Below, one piece after another: positions 7,171-16,060 of a stretch of DNA of 64,000 nt. A model generated the notes under the pieces. The model worked only from the letters and a program-made list of their open reading frames with translations, was not told the DNA's origin and made no database searches. The translations under genes and the position numbers were made by a program. Positions within the stretch are counted from its first letter, which is position 1. Every line of letters starts with the position of its first letter. Source of the stretch: Cellvibrio sp. KY-YJ-3 (GTDB taxonomy: Bacteria; Pseudomonadota; Gammaproteobacteria; Pseudomonadales; Cellvibrionaceae); contig NZ_CP031727.1 of NCBI RefSeq assembly GCF_008806955.1, forward strand, positions 372,001 to 436,000, in the 5' to 3' direction.

Positions 7171-9566
7171 TAGGCGTCTCCTGTATTCACTGAGGTCGCT
7201 TGTGCAACACCGGCTGCGCGCACTTTATTAAACGCCGCGCACTCTTGCAGCGCCCAATAAATTCGCTCGGGCGTTGCGGGTGTATCCAAGCGTGGGCTGA
7301 ATTGATAATCGGCTGTGCTGCTGCAAGCATCGCGCAGTGCCGCCCACACACAAATCGCCAGCATTAAGGGTGGCTCACCCACTGCCTTGGATAAGTGAAT
7401 AGTATTTTCCAGATTCGGCTCATCAAATAATTCCACGTTGAATTTTTCCGGCACATCAAACGCGGTAGGAATTTTGTAATTGGCAGGGCTATTGGATATA
7501 AGGCGGCCTTTTTCATCCCACAATAATTCTTCTGTGGTGAGCCAGCCCATGCCCTGAATAAATCCGCCTTCAATTTGGCCGATATCAATGGCCGGGTTGA
7601 GCGATTTACCCACATCGTGCAGCACATCAATTTGCTCAACTTTGTATTCGCCGGTTAAACAATCCAGCGTGACTTCTGCCACCGCCGCACCGTTGGAAAA
7701 ATACAAAAAGGGCTGGCCTTTGGCTTTGGCGCGGTCGTAATAAATTTTTGGGGTGCGGTAATGGCCGGTAGCCGAGAGAGCAACACGATTGAGATAAGCC
7801 AATTTAATAAATTCAGCAAAACTCATAGCCTGCTCACCCAGCACTACCTGGTCCTGCGCAAAACTAATTTGTGCTGCGTCCAACTGAAAATGCTCAACGG
7901 CGAAAGCAATTAAATCGGCTTTGATTTTGTCGCACGCATCTTTAGCGGCCATGCCATTTAAATCAGTGCCGGATGACGCGGCGGTAGGTGAAGTATTGGG
8001 CACCTTATCGGTACGGGTGGATGACACCATCACCCGCTGCACACTCACACCAAAAGCGCTGGCAACAACTTGTTGGATTTTGGTGTAAAGCCCCTGGCCC
8101 ATTTCCGTGCCGCCGTGATTAATCAACAAGCTGCCATCGGTATAAATTTGCAACAGCGCACCAGCTTGGTTGAGATGTTTAGCGGTAAATGAAATACCGA
8201 ATTTTACCGGCGTAAGCGCCAGCCCTTTTTTCAAGGTGCGATGGGTTTTATTGAATTCGGTGATAGCAACGCGGCGTGCGCGATAGCTTGAACTTTGCTC
8301 CAACCGTTCGATTAACGCTGGCAGCACATGCTGCTCAATTTTTTGCCCGTAGGGCGTTTCATCCGCACCGGGTTGGTAGAGATTGGTTTTACGAATATCG
8401 AGCGGGTCTTTACCCAAATAACGCGCAATATCTTCCACGATGGTTTCAATCGCCATCATACCTTTTGGGCCACCAAAACCGCGAAAGGCAGTATTGGAAA
8501 CCGTGTGGGTTTTGCAGCGCAAACCCAGAATGCGAGCGTTATTTAAAAAGTAGGCGTTGTCTGCATGGAACATGGCGCGGTCGACAATACCTTCCGATAA
8601 ATCGGCAGAAAAACCGCACTTACCGGCGAGCAACATATCCACGCCGAGCAATTTGCCTTCGCTATTAAAACCAACTCGCCAGCGATTTAAAAAATCGTGG
8701 CGTTTGCCGGTTTGTACCATGTCGTCGCGGCGCGGCATGCGGTAGCGCACCGGGCGACGGGTGCGCTGCGCAAATAAGGCGGCGATACACGCAAGCGGTG
8801 CCGCCTGACTTTCTTTACCACCAAAACCACCGCCCATGCGCCGCACTTCCGCCACCACTAAATGAAACGGAATAGCCAGGACTTCAGCGACTAATTTTTG
8901 CAATTCGGTGGGATGTTGCGATGAGCTGATCACATGAATGCCGCCATCTTCCGTTAGCCGCGCTTCACTGATTTGCCCTTCCAGATAAAAATGTTCCTGC
9001 CCGCGCACATAAATTTCACTGCTTAAGTGATGGGGCGCGGCGCTGATACTCGCATCGGGATCGCCGAGCAATAATTGATGTTGGGGCAATACAAAACTCT
9101 GTTCGGCGAGTGAATCCTCCACAGTTAATTGCGCAGGCAATTCGTCGTACTCGATCTTTGCCAACACTACCGCGCGTTGCGCTGCTTCAAAACTGGTGGC
9201 CGCCACTGCAAAAATGGGTTGGCCGATAAATTCAACCAGTTCGCCCGCCAGCAAGGGATCACCGGAATACACCGGCGCCACATCGATCTTGCCGGGAATA
9301 TCGCCTTGTACGATGACATCGAGTACACCGGGCGCATTTTTTACGGCGGTTAGATCCAGCGTGCGAATACGCGCATGGGGTTTAGTGGACTGACCGGTGG
9401 CGACAAATATGGTGCCGGGAAGTAGCGGCAAATCATCCACATACTCCGCTGCGCCGCGCACATGTTTGTGTGCCGATTCATGCGCGGTGGAGTGACCAAC
9501 ACCACCGTTGGATGCTGGCGCCACAATCGCCGGAGACAATTCAGAATTGGTGATTAATCTACGCAT
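7170..9566 (-). CDS. xdhB: Xanthine dehydrogenase molybdopterin-binding subunit
   Basis: A 798-residue large subunit. The start at 9566 is chosen because it begins at MRRLITNSELS and overlaps the xdhA stop by 8 bp; the longer frame would run back inside xdhA. Family blocks are clear: GAAEYVDD near the N-terminus, RMGGGFGGKE, AFRGFGGPKG, the substrate-proximal N-H-G-G-T-E-M-G-Q-G-L segment, and G-E-P-P-L-M-L-A containing the catalytic Glu. It oxidises hypoxanthine/xanthine to urate with XdhA carrying electrons to NAD. Cytoplasmic heterodimer. The downstream overlap with xdhC keeps the cofactor chaperone in step. Confidence 0.95.
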   Translation of the reverse strand: MRRLITNSELSPAIVAPASNGGVGHSTAHESAHKHVRGAAEYVDDLPLLPGTIFVATGQSTKPHARIRTLDLTAVKNAPGVLDVIVQGDIPGKIDVAPVYSGDPLLAGELVEFIGQPIFAVAATSFEAAQRAVVLAKIEYDELPAQLTVEDSLAEQSFVLPQHQLLLGDPDASISAAPHHLSSEIYVRGQEHFYLEGQISEARLTEDGGIHVISSSQHPTELQKLVAEVLAIPFHLVVAEVRRMGGGFGGKESQAAPLACIAALFAQRTRRPVRYRMPRRDDMVQTGKRHDFLNRWRVGFNSEGKLLGVDMLLAGKCGFSADLSEGIVDRAMFHADNAYFLNNARILGLRCKTHTVSNTAFRGFGGPKGMMAIETIVEDIARYLGKDPLDIRKTNLYQPGADETPYGQKIEQHVLPALIERLEQSSSYRARRVAITEFNKTHRTLKKGLALTPVKFGISFTAKHLNQAGALLQIYTDGSLLINHGGTEMGQGLYTKIQQVVASAFGVSVQRVMVSSTRTDKVPNTSPTAASSGTDLNGMAAKDACDKIKADLIAFAVEHFQLDAAQISFAQDQVVLGEQAMSFAEFIKLAYLNRVALSATGHYRTPKIYYDRAKAKGQPFLYFSNGAAVAEVTLDCLTGEYKVEQIDVLHDVGKSLNPAIDIGQIEGGFIQGMGWLTTEELLWDEKGRLISNSPANYKIPTAFDVPEKFNVELFDEPNLENTIHLSKAVGEPPLMLAICVWAALRDACSSTADYQFSPRLDTPATPERIYWALQECAAFNKVRAAGVAQATSVNTGDA

Positions 9567-11064
9567 GGGCAAACAACCTCGTTTCAATTTGATTGCCCGA
9601 GGCTTCTGCAGCAAATTCGTAACAGGATTTTTTAAGCAGGTTGCACGCCATGGCCATGCGGTACTCAGCGCTGGCACGCACATCACTCAGTGGTGAAAAT
9701 TCACTGCGCAATACATCGCAGGCTTGTTCGAGAATATTTTCATCAACCACACCATTAACATACCAATTGGTATTCGATAAAAATTGTTCGGTGGCACTGG
9801 CACGTTTTGGAATCGCCGCCATACCGCCAAAGGCAATGAAAAATTCGTTCGTTGTTTTTCCGCTCCAGCAAAATACACCCATCACGGCGGAGATATCGTC
9901 TTCATAACGCTTGCTGATTTTGAACAGCTTCAATGGTTTTGCTAAGTGCGCGCGGTTGATATAAATGCGCGCCAGGTATTCACCGGTCATCAAACTGGTT
10001 TTTTTGTAATCGCGATAAAATTGCGTCAGCTTTTCACGGCGTACTTCACCGCGCCCATTCACAATTTCCACTTCCGCATCCAGCGCCAATAAATACGGCG
10101 GGCTATCGGCGATGGGCGAGGCATTACAAATATTGCCACCCAAGGTGCCACGATTGCGAATTTGCCGCGAGCCCAAGCGCCCGAGCAACGCGACAAATTC
10201 CGGCGAGAGATCGCGCAGGGACTTTTCCATCTGGCTGTAACACACCGCCGCGCCGAGAATGACTTCGCGCTCATTGATCTCGATCTGCTGTAATGTCTCC
10301 ACCCGATTCAGATCAATCAGGTGCGCCAAGGATTTGTACTGCTGGGTAACCTCCAGCATTAAATCCGTACCACCGGCCACCAAACGCGCGTGGGGATAGG
10401 CGTGCAATAGTTGCTGCAACTCCACTTCGGTGTGCGGCTGCCAATAACTGCTGCCATCACCCTGTAATAGCGGCGCGGCAACAGGCGCCACCGACTCAGG
10501 ATTTTTGCCCGCTAAAGGTGCATTCGGCACCCACTCTTGCACAAAACTGGCCACTTGGGCAGGTTTTTTAAGGGCCACCATTCCCGCCGTGACAATGGGG
10601 CGATAACCGGTGCAGCGACACAGGTTTCCGGAGATAGCATCAATCACCGCCGCGCGCTGTACCGCATCCTCCGCCTGTGCCAAACGCTCGCCCTCATTGA
10701 GCTGCAAGTTGGCTAGCGACATCACAAAACCGGGGGTGCAAAAGCCGCACTGGGAGCCGTGGCATTCCACCATCGCGGCCTGTACCGGGTGCAGGGAATC
10801 CGCACTGGCGGCGAGTGCTTCCACCGTAAAAACATGGCAATCCTGCAGGCTGCCGAGCGGGCAAATACAGGCGTTCACCGTGCTGTAAGCCAGGCCCTGC
10901 GGGCTGGGGCGCCCAATGATCACCGTGCAGGCGCCGCAATCACCGGAGGCACAGCCCTCTTTGGTACCCATCAATTGTTGACCGCTGCGAAGGTAGCGCA
11001 GCAGCGTCATATCTGCTGCCGCATCCACACCTTCAACCGGTTTATTGTTCACCACCAACCGCAC
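9559..11064 (-). CDS. xdhA: Xanthine dehydrogenase FeS/FAD subunit (GTG start)
   Basis: A 501-residue small subunit. Residues 1-80 are a plant-type 2Fe-2S ferredoxin with C38, C43 and C46 (EGCASGDCGAC); a second 2Fe-2S domain carries CGFC and the C-R-C-T-G-Y-R-P-I motif; the rest is a FAD-binding domain with VAGGTDLM and G-x-L-G-G-N-I-C-N-A-S-P-I-A-D. Translation starts with GTG at 11064, supported by a near-perfect AGGAGG four to five bases before it. First gene of the purine operon, about 70 bp downstream of a predicted sigma-54 start site. Confidence 0.95.
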   Translation of the reverse strand: MRLVVNNKPVEGVDAAADMTLLRYLRSGQQLMGTKEGCASGDCGACTVIIGRPSPQGLAYSTVNACICPLGSLQDCHVFTVEALAASADSLHPVQAAMVECHGSQCGFCTPGFVMSLANLQLNEGERLAQAEDAVQRAAVIDAISGNLCRCTGYRPIVTAGMVALKKPAQVASFVQEWVPNAPLAGKNPESVAPVAAPLLQGDGSSYWQPHTEVELQQLLHAYPHARLVAGGTDLMLEVTQQYKSLAHLIDLNRVETLQQIEINEREVILGAAVCYSQMEKSLRDLSPEFVALLGRLGSRQIRNRGTLGGNICNASPIADSPPYLLALDAEVEIVNGRGEVRREKLTQFYRDYKKTSLMTGEYLARIYINRAHLAKPLKLFKISKRYEDDISAVMGVFCWSGKTTNEFFIAFGGMAAIPKRASATEQFLSNTNWYVNGVVDENILEQACDVLRSEFSPLSDVRASAEYRMAMACNLLKKSCYEFAAEASGNQIETRLFAHA

Positions 11065-11146
11065 AATACCTCCTCCACTTGCCTGCCTTGCACGGGTATT
11101 ACACCCTCGCTGGCACGGCTAAAAAAATCGAACCTGCCAAGGCCAA

Positions 11147-11162
11147 AGCAAAAGTCTGGCCA
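11147..11162 (-). promoter_or_regulatory. Candidate sigma-54 promoter for the xdhA operon
   Basis: On the minus strand the sequence reads TGGCCAGACTTTTGCT. It has the invariant GG-N10-GC spacing, and the TTGCT half is exact (consensus TGGCACG-N4-TTGCT, two mismatches). The predicted start site is about 72 bp before the xdhA GTG. A GTCTG/CAGAC inverted repeat (11154-11169) overlaps the -24 element. No clear NtrC enhancer site was found. Confidence 0.55.
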
Positions 11163-11213
11163 AACAGACAATTTTTCATAGGTTTTTTGCAAAGCGCGGT
11201 TTATGGCAGTGAA

Positions 11214-11229
11214 TGGCATGCAATTTGCT
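11214..11229 (+). promoter_or_regulatory. Candidate sigma-54 promoter for the purine ABC transporter operon
   Basis: TGGCATGCAATTTGCT matches the -24/-12 consensus TGGCACG-N4-TTGCT with one mismatch and exact GG-N10-GC spacing. The predicted start is near 11240, just upstream of the RutR-like palindrome and about 40 bp before the ATPase ATG. No convincing sigma-70 elements were seen on this strand in the spacer. Confidence 0.65.
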
Positions 11230-11246
11230 CAACCCGACTTATCTTT

Positions 11247-11262
11247 TTGTCCAGATAGTCAG
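11247..11262 (+). promoter_or_regulatory. RutR-box-like operator
   Basis: TTGTCCAGATAGTCAG matches 11 of 14 defined positions of the E. coli RutR site TTGACCA-NN-TGGTCAA. It lies between the predicted sigma-54 start site and the first gene of an operon that itself encodes a RutR-like regulator, so autoregulation by a purine/pyrimidine-related ligand is plausible. Inferred from similarity only. Confidence 0.45.
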
Positions 11263-11282
11263 GTTTATGAGCGAGTTGATTT

Positions 11283-12842
11283 ATGTCTGAAAAAAAGGCC
11301 ATGCGCCTTGAGCTATTAGCGCTCACCAAGGCTTACCCCGGCTGTATCGCTAACGACAGCGTGAGCCTGCAGGTTGAACCGGGCGAGATCCATGCGCTGC
11401 TCGGCGAAAACGGCGCCGGTAAAAGTACCTTGATGAAAATGATTTACGGCGTGGTGAAACCCGATGCCGGGCAAATGCTGTGGAACGATAAAGAAGTGAG
11501 CATTAGCGGCCCCGCCCATGCGCGCCAATTGGGGATGGGCATGGTGTTCCAGCACTTTTCCCTGTTTGAAACCCTGACCGTGACCGAAAATATCGCGCTC
11601 TATTTAACACCTGCCGAATACGGCAATTTGGAGCGATTGCGCGAACGCATTATCGCGGTGGGCGATGAATATGGCCTGGCGATAAATCCTGACCGCTTGG
11701 TGCACAGTTTGTCGGTGGGCGAACAACAGCGGGTGGAAATTATTCGCTGCCTGCTGCAGGACATCCAACTGCTAATTCTTGACGAACCCACCGCCGTACT
11801 CACGCCGCCAGAAGTGGCACAGCTGATTGCTGTGCTGAAAAAACTTGCGCGCAAAGGGTGCAGCATTTTGTTTATCTCGCACAAATTGCACGAAGTGAAT
11901 GCACTGTGCGACAAGGCCACCATTCTGCGCGGCGGCAAGGTCACCGGCACCTGTGTGCCGAGTGAAACAAGCCCCACCCAAATGGCGCGCCTGATGCTGG
12001 GCGATGAATTGGAATTGCAGGATTCCATGCCCGCCGGCAGCGCCGGTGAATGCCTGCTCGCGCTCGATAAGATTACGGTGAAACCGCGCGATGCATTTGC
12101 GATTCACCTGCAAGACATTCAACTGCAGTTACACGCGGGCGAAATTCTTGGCCTTGCCGGTGTGGCCGGTAACGGGCAAGACGAACTGGTGGATTTGATT
12201 AACGGCGAGCTGCGCAGCGATAGCGGCAGCCTGTTATTGGGCGGCAACGATATTGGCCAACTCGGCGTGCAACAGCGTCGTCGCCTGGGCATGGGTGTGG
12301 TGCCCGCCGACCGGATCGGGCGCGGTGCGCTGGGCAATATGAGCCTGACCGAAAATAATCTACTCACTGGCTACATCAACCAAAGCGGAAAATTCGGCTG
12401 GCTGAATTGGCCGCTACTTAAAAACCGCGCCACCGACATCATCGCCAAATACAAAGTCAAAGCGACCGGCGCCGATGCCAGCGCCAAAAGCCTCTCCGGC
12501 GGCAACCTGCAAAAATTTATTATCGGCCGTGAAATTCTGCAAAACCCGAAAGTGCTGGTGTGTTTTCACCCGACCTGGGGCGTGGATGTGGGCGCGGCGA
12601 ATTTGATTCATCAGGAGCTGATCAAGCTGCGCGATAAGGGCGCGGCGATTTTGGTGATCAGCGAAGATTTGGATGAATTGTATTTATTGGCCGATCGCCT
12701 CGGCGCCCTGTGCGGCGGGCGCCTGTCACCGTTGGCAGCTAAAGCGGAGGTGCCTCTGGGGCAACTCGGCCAGTGGATGACCGGCAACTTTGGCAGCCAC
12801 CTCGCTGACAACACAGCAGCGGAGGTTGCCCATGCGCATTGA
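11283..12842 (+). CDS. BMP-type ABC transporter, ATP-binding protein (two ABC domains)
   Basis: A 519-residue tandem ATPase of the RbsA/YufO type that powers nucleoside or nucleobase import. Domain 1 has Walker A GENGAGKST (residues 41-49), signature LSVGEQQRVE and Walker B ILDEPT. Domain 2 has a degenerate Walker A region (GVAGNGQDE), signature LSGGNLQK and a weakened Walker B (VCFHPTWGVD), the usual asymmetry of this family. The last 11 bp overlap the next gene. The genes that follow (two permeases, PnrA-like binding protein, 8-oxoguanine deaminase) and the divergent guanine/xanthine operon point to purine bases or nucleosides as substrate; this is inference. Confidence 0.9.
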   Translation: MSEKKAMRLELLALTKAYPGCIANDSVSLQVEPGEIHALLGENGAGKSTLMKMIYGVVKPDAGQMLWNDKEVSISGPAHARQLGMGMVFQHFSLFETLTVTENIALYLTPAEYGNLERLRERIIAVGDEYGLAINPDRLVHSLSVGEQQRVEIIRCLLQDIQLLILDEPTAVLTPPEVAQLIAVLKKLARKGCSILFISHKLHEVNALCDKATILRGGKVTGTCVPSETSPTQMARLMLGDELELQDSMPAGSAGECLLALDKITVKPRDAFAIHLQDIQLQLHAGEILGLAGVAGNGQDELVDLINGELRSDSGSLLLGGNDIGQLGVQQRRRLGMGVVPADRIGRGALGNMSLTENNLLTGYINQSGKFGWLNWPLLKNRATDIIAKYKVKATGADASAKSLSGGNLQKFIIGREILQNPKVLVCFHPTWGVDVGAANLIHQELIKLRDKGAAILVISEDLDELYLLADRLGALCGGRLSPLAAKAEVPLGQLGQWMTGNFGSHLADNTAAEVAHAH

Positions 12843-13911
12843 GAAACGCCTGCAAGACTCCCGCGCGATGATGTACCTGTCGCCCCTGCTCGCCCTGCTG
12901 CTCACGCTCGTCTCCGGTGCGCTGTTGTTTGCGCTGCTTGGGCGCCCGCCGCTGGGCAGCCTCTACACCTTTTTTATCGCCCCGATTAGCGATTTGTACG
13001 GCCTGTCGGAACTGGCCGTAAAAGTCACCCCGCTGTTGCTCTGTGCGATTGGGTTAACGCTCTGCTTCAAAGCCAAAATCTGGAATATCGGCGCCGAAGG
13101 CCAGTTTGTATTTGGCGCGCTGGTTGGCGGCGCAGTGACCTTGCAGTTGGCGGATAGCGAAGGCGTTTGGGTGCTGCCGGTGATTATCGCCAGCGGCGCC
13201 TTGGCGGGTTTGGTCTGGGCGGGCATTGCCGCGCTCTTGCTCACGCGCTTTAACGCCAACGAAATTCTCACCACCATCATGCTCAACTATATCGCCGTGA
13301 ACCTGCTGTTGTGGGGCGTGCACGGCCCGCTCAAAGACCCGGAAGGGCTCAACTTTCCCGAGTCCGCGCTCTTTGCCAGCCAGACCCTGTTGCCGGTGTT
13401 GTTTGAGGACTACCGCGTGAGCATCGCCATTTTTATCGCGCTGTTTATGTTGGTGGTGATTTGGGTGGTGCTCACCCGCACCCTGCTCGGCTTCCAATTG
13501 CGGGTGATGGGCGAGAACCACAACGCTGCACGCTTTGCCGGTTTTAACGGTAAAAAACTCATCTGGCTGCTGCTGTTATTCAGTGGCGCCATGGCCGGTA
13601 TTGCCGCCATTTCCGAAACCAACGGCCCGGTGGGGCAACTGATTCCCACCCTCTCGCTGGGCTACGGTTATGCCGCAATTATTGTGGTGTTTATGGGGCG
13701 CATGCACCCGCTCGGCATCCTGCTCGCCAGTTGTCTGTTAGGGCTTACTTACCTGGGAGGCGAGATGGCGCAAATCGATCAGGGTCTGCCCAAGTCCATC
13801 ACCGGATTATTCCAGGGCATGCTGCTGTTTTATTTGCTGGCCTGCGACCTGCTGATTAGCTATCGCCTGGTGCCCGGCAGCAACCCAACCATAAAAGAAC
13901 ACAAGGTATAA
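12832..13911 (+). CDS. BMP-type ABC transporter permease 1
   Basis: A 359-residue polytopic protein of the branched-chain/ribose permease family (YufP-like). The ATG at 12832 is chosen over an upstream in-frame start because of GGAGG seven bases before it; it overlaps the ATPase stop by 11 bp. About nine hydrophobic segments are visible, with the family blocks KIWNIGAEGQF and LTTIMLNYIAV, and the late segment GPVGQLIPTLSLGYG. It pairs with permease 2 to form the membrane channel. Confidence 0.9.
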   Translation: MRIEKRLQDSRAMMYLSPLLALLLTLVSGALLFALLGRPPLGSLYTFFIAPISDLYGLSELAVKVTPLLLCAIGLTLCFKAKIWNIGAEGQFVFGALVGGAVTLQLADSEGVWVLPVIIASGALAGLVWAGIAALLLTRFNANEILTTIMLNYIAVNLLLWGVHGPLKDPEGLNFPESALFASQTLLPVLFEDYRVSIAIFIALFMLVVIWVVLTRTLLGFQLRVMGENHNAARFAGFNGKKLIWLLLLFSGAMAGIAAISETNGPVGQLIPTLSLGYGYAAIIVVFMGRMHPLGILLASCLLGLTYLGGEMAQIDQGLPKSITGLFQGMLLFYLLACDLLISYRLVPGSNPTIKEHKV

Positions 13912-13928
13912 ACGAAGGGTATAGATGT

Positions 13929-14855
13929 ATGGATATCGGCATGTTTGAAAACATTCTCTTCGCCATGGTGCGCACCGGTACGCCGCTGCTGCTGGTGGCC
14001 TTGGGGGCGATGATGTCGGAGCGCGCCGGGGTATTAAACCTGGGGCAGGAAGGCATGATTCTGGTGGGCGCGGCCTGTGGGTTTATCGCCGCTTACGCCG
14101 GGAGCAGCCTCGGTTGGGGTGTGCTCGCGGCAGTCATTTCCGGGGTGGTAGTGTCGCTGTTGTTTGCATTTATCGCGCTCACGCTGATTTCCAACCAGGT
14201 CGCCACCGGCCTTGCGCTCACTATTTTTGGCACCGGCCTAAGTGCTTTTTTGGGCGCAGGTTATGTCGGTCAAACCATCACCGGGTTTAACACGGTGAAA
14301 ATTCCGCTGCTGGGCGATATCCCGCTGATCGGCAAAGCGCTGTTTGAGCAGGACTTATTGGTCTACCTCGCGTTTGCACTCTTTGCCGCCGTGTTTGTGG
14401 TGATGCGGTATACGCGGCTGGGCCTAATTATTCGCGCCGTGGGCGAAAATCCCGATGTCGCCCACGCACTGGGTTACAAAGTGATGCGCGTGCGCTACGG
14501 CGCGGTAATGTTTGGCGGCGCCATGGCCGGTTTGGCCGGTGCCTATTTGTCGCTCGCCTACACACCCATGTGGTCGGAAGGCATCGCCGCCGGGCGCGGT
14601 TGGATCGCCCTCGCGCTGGTGGTATTTGCCAGCTGGCGCACCGAGCGCATTTTGCTCGGCGCCTGGTTGTTTGGCTTCGCCAGTATTTTGCATTTGTTAT
14701 TGCAAGGTTATGGCTACGAAATATCGCCCAACCTGCTCGCCATGCTGCCCTATGTGGTCACCATTGTGGTGTTGGTACTCATGATGTATCGCCAACAAAA
14801 TCAGGGCTTATTTGCCCCGCGCTCACTCGGGCAGCCGTGGCATTCGCCGAAATAA
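13929..14855 (+). CDS. BMP-type ABC transporter permease 2
   Basis: A 308-residue polytopic protein (YufQ-like) with the characteristic ERAGVLNLGQEGMILVGA block and GENPDVAHALGYKV. It begins 17 bp after permease 1 behind a GAAGGG site. With the 12832-13911 product it would make the heterodimeric translocation pore in the inner membrane. Confidence 0.9.
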   Translation: MDIGMFENILFAMVRTGTPLLLVALGAMMSERAGVLNLGQEGMILVGAACGFIAAYAGSSLGWGVLAAVISGVVVSLLFAFIALTLISNQVATGLALTIFGTGLSAFLGAGYVGQTITGFNTVKIPLLGDIPLIGKALFEQDLLVYLAFALFAAVFVVMRYTRLGLIIRAVGENPDVAHALGYKVMRVRYGAVMFGGAMAGLAGAYLSLAYTPMWSEGIAAGRGWIALALVVFASWRTERILLGAWLFGFASILHLLLQGYGYEISPNLLAMLPYVVTIVVLVLMMYRQQNQGLFAPRSLGQPWHSPK

Positions 14856-14899
14856 ATTGTTTGTTAATGATGCTAAATCGCTAAAAAAGAGGAACCACC

Positions 14900-15985
14900 A
14901 TGACGCTGTTAACCCGCAAAAAATTTCTCCGTGTGCTGGGCGCCACGGCGGCACTGCTAACACTGAGCGCCAATGTATTTGCCGCGCCGCTGAAAGTCGG
15001 CTTTGTGTATGTAAGCCCGATTGGCGATGCCGGTTGGACTTATCAACACGACGAAGCGCGCAAAATTGTGCAGCAAGAATTTGGCGATAAAATCGAAACC
15101 ACTTTTGTCGAAAGTGTGGCCGAAGGTGCCGATGCCGAGCGCGTGATTCGCAACATGGCCTCACGCGGTTACGATTTAATTTTCACCACTTCCTTCGGTT
15201 ACATGAACCCCACCATCAAAGTGGGCAAGATGTTTCCCAAAGTAAAATTTGAACACGCCACCGGTTATAAAACCGCCGCCAACGTCGGCAATTATCAAGC
15301 GCGCGATTATGAAGGCCGCTTCCTCGCGGGCATGATTGCCGGTGCCATGAGCAAAAAAAATGTGATCGGTTATGTGGGCGCATTTCCCATTCCCGAGGTG
15401 ATTCGCGGCATCAACTCCTTTATGCTCGGCGCCCAGGTGATGAACCCGGACATCAAAATGAAAGTGGTGTGGGTCAATACCTGGCACGATCCAGCCAAAG
15501 AACGTGAAGCGGCGGAGAGTTTAATTTTGCAAGGCGCCGATGTAATCACCATGCACACCGATTCTGCGGCAACCATTCAAGCGGCAGAAGCGAAAGGCGT
15601 TTATTCGGTTGGCTTTAATTCCGATATGAGTGCCTACGGCCCCAAAACCCATTTGACCTCATCCACGCAACACTGGGAATCCATTTACCGCGCAAAAATC
15701 CAGGCGGTATTGGATGGCACCTGGAAGCCGGAAGCGATTTGGCACGGACTGCGTGAAGGTGTAGTAGCACTATCGCCCATGAACCCGGTAGTGCCAAAAG
15801 AGGTTGTGGAGAAAATGGAGGCGTATAAAATGGAAATTGTCGCGGGCAGCCGCGCTGTGTACCAAGGGCCTATTTACGATCAAGCCGGTGCATTAAAAGT
15901 TGCCGAGGGCAAAACCCTGAGCGATGAAGAATTGCACCAACAAAACTGGTACGTAAAAGGCATAGAGGGGAAAATTCCGCAATAA
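14900..15985 (+). CDS. BMP family substrate-binding protein (PnrA-like)
   Basis: 361 residues. An N-terminal signal (basic start, hydrophobic core LGATAALLTLSAN, cleavage after VFA) sends it to the periplasm. The mature part starts with PLKVGFVYVSPIGDAGWTYQHDEA, the classic Bmp/PnrA purine-nucleoside receptor block, and continues with DLIFTTSFGYM and a C-terminal ligand lobe. AGAGGA lies about seven bases before the ATG. It delivers ligand to the two permeases encoded just upstream. The family includes purine nucleoside receptors and, in some proteobacteria, binding proteins linked to nucleobase breakdown, so purine binding is likely. Confidence 0.9.
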   Translation: MTLLTRKKFLRVLGATAALLTLSANVFAAPLKVGFVYVSPIGDAGWTYQHDEARKIVQQEFGDKIETTFVESVAEGADAERVIRNMASRGYDLIFTTSFGYMNPTIKVGKMFPKVKFEHATGYKTAANVGNYQARDYEGRFLAGMIAGAMSKKNVIGYVGAFPIPEVIRGINSFMLGAQVMNPDIKMKVVWVNTWHDPAKEREAAESLILQGADVITMHTDSAATIQAAEAKGVYSVGFNSDMSAYGPKTHLTSSTQHWESIYRAKIQAVLDGTWKPEAIWHGLREGVVALSPMNPVVPKEVVEKMEAYKMEIVAGSRAVYQGPIYDQAGALKVAEGKTLSDEELHQQNWYVKGIEGKIPQ

Positions 15986-16060
15986 TTGCCTGGCGCGCGG
16001 CACGAATTTATGCGCTGCCAGCGCGCCACCAATAAAAACATCCAGCGAGAAACAATAACA

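Noticed and set aside
11065-11146. NtrC binding site in the xdhA spacer (GCAC/GTGT-like pieces near 11090-11105)
   Set aside because: Half-sites and spacing do not fit TGCAC-N7-GTGCA; not supported.
12119-12367. Long antisense frames inside the ABC ATPase and permease genes (also in xdhA, glnE and others)
   Set aside because: Shadow frames caused by GC-rich codon use; the plus-strand proteins have full family motifs.
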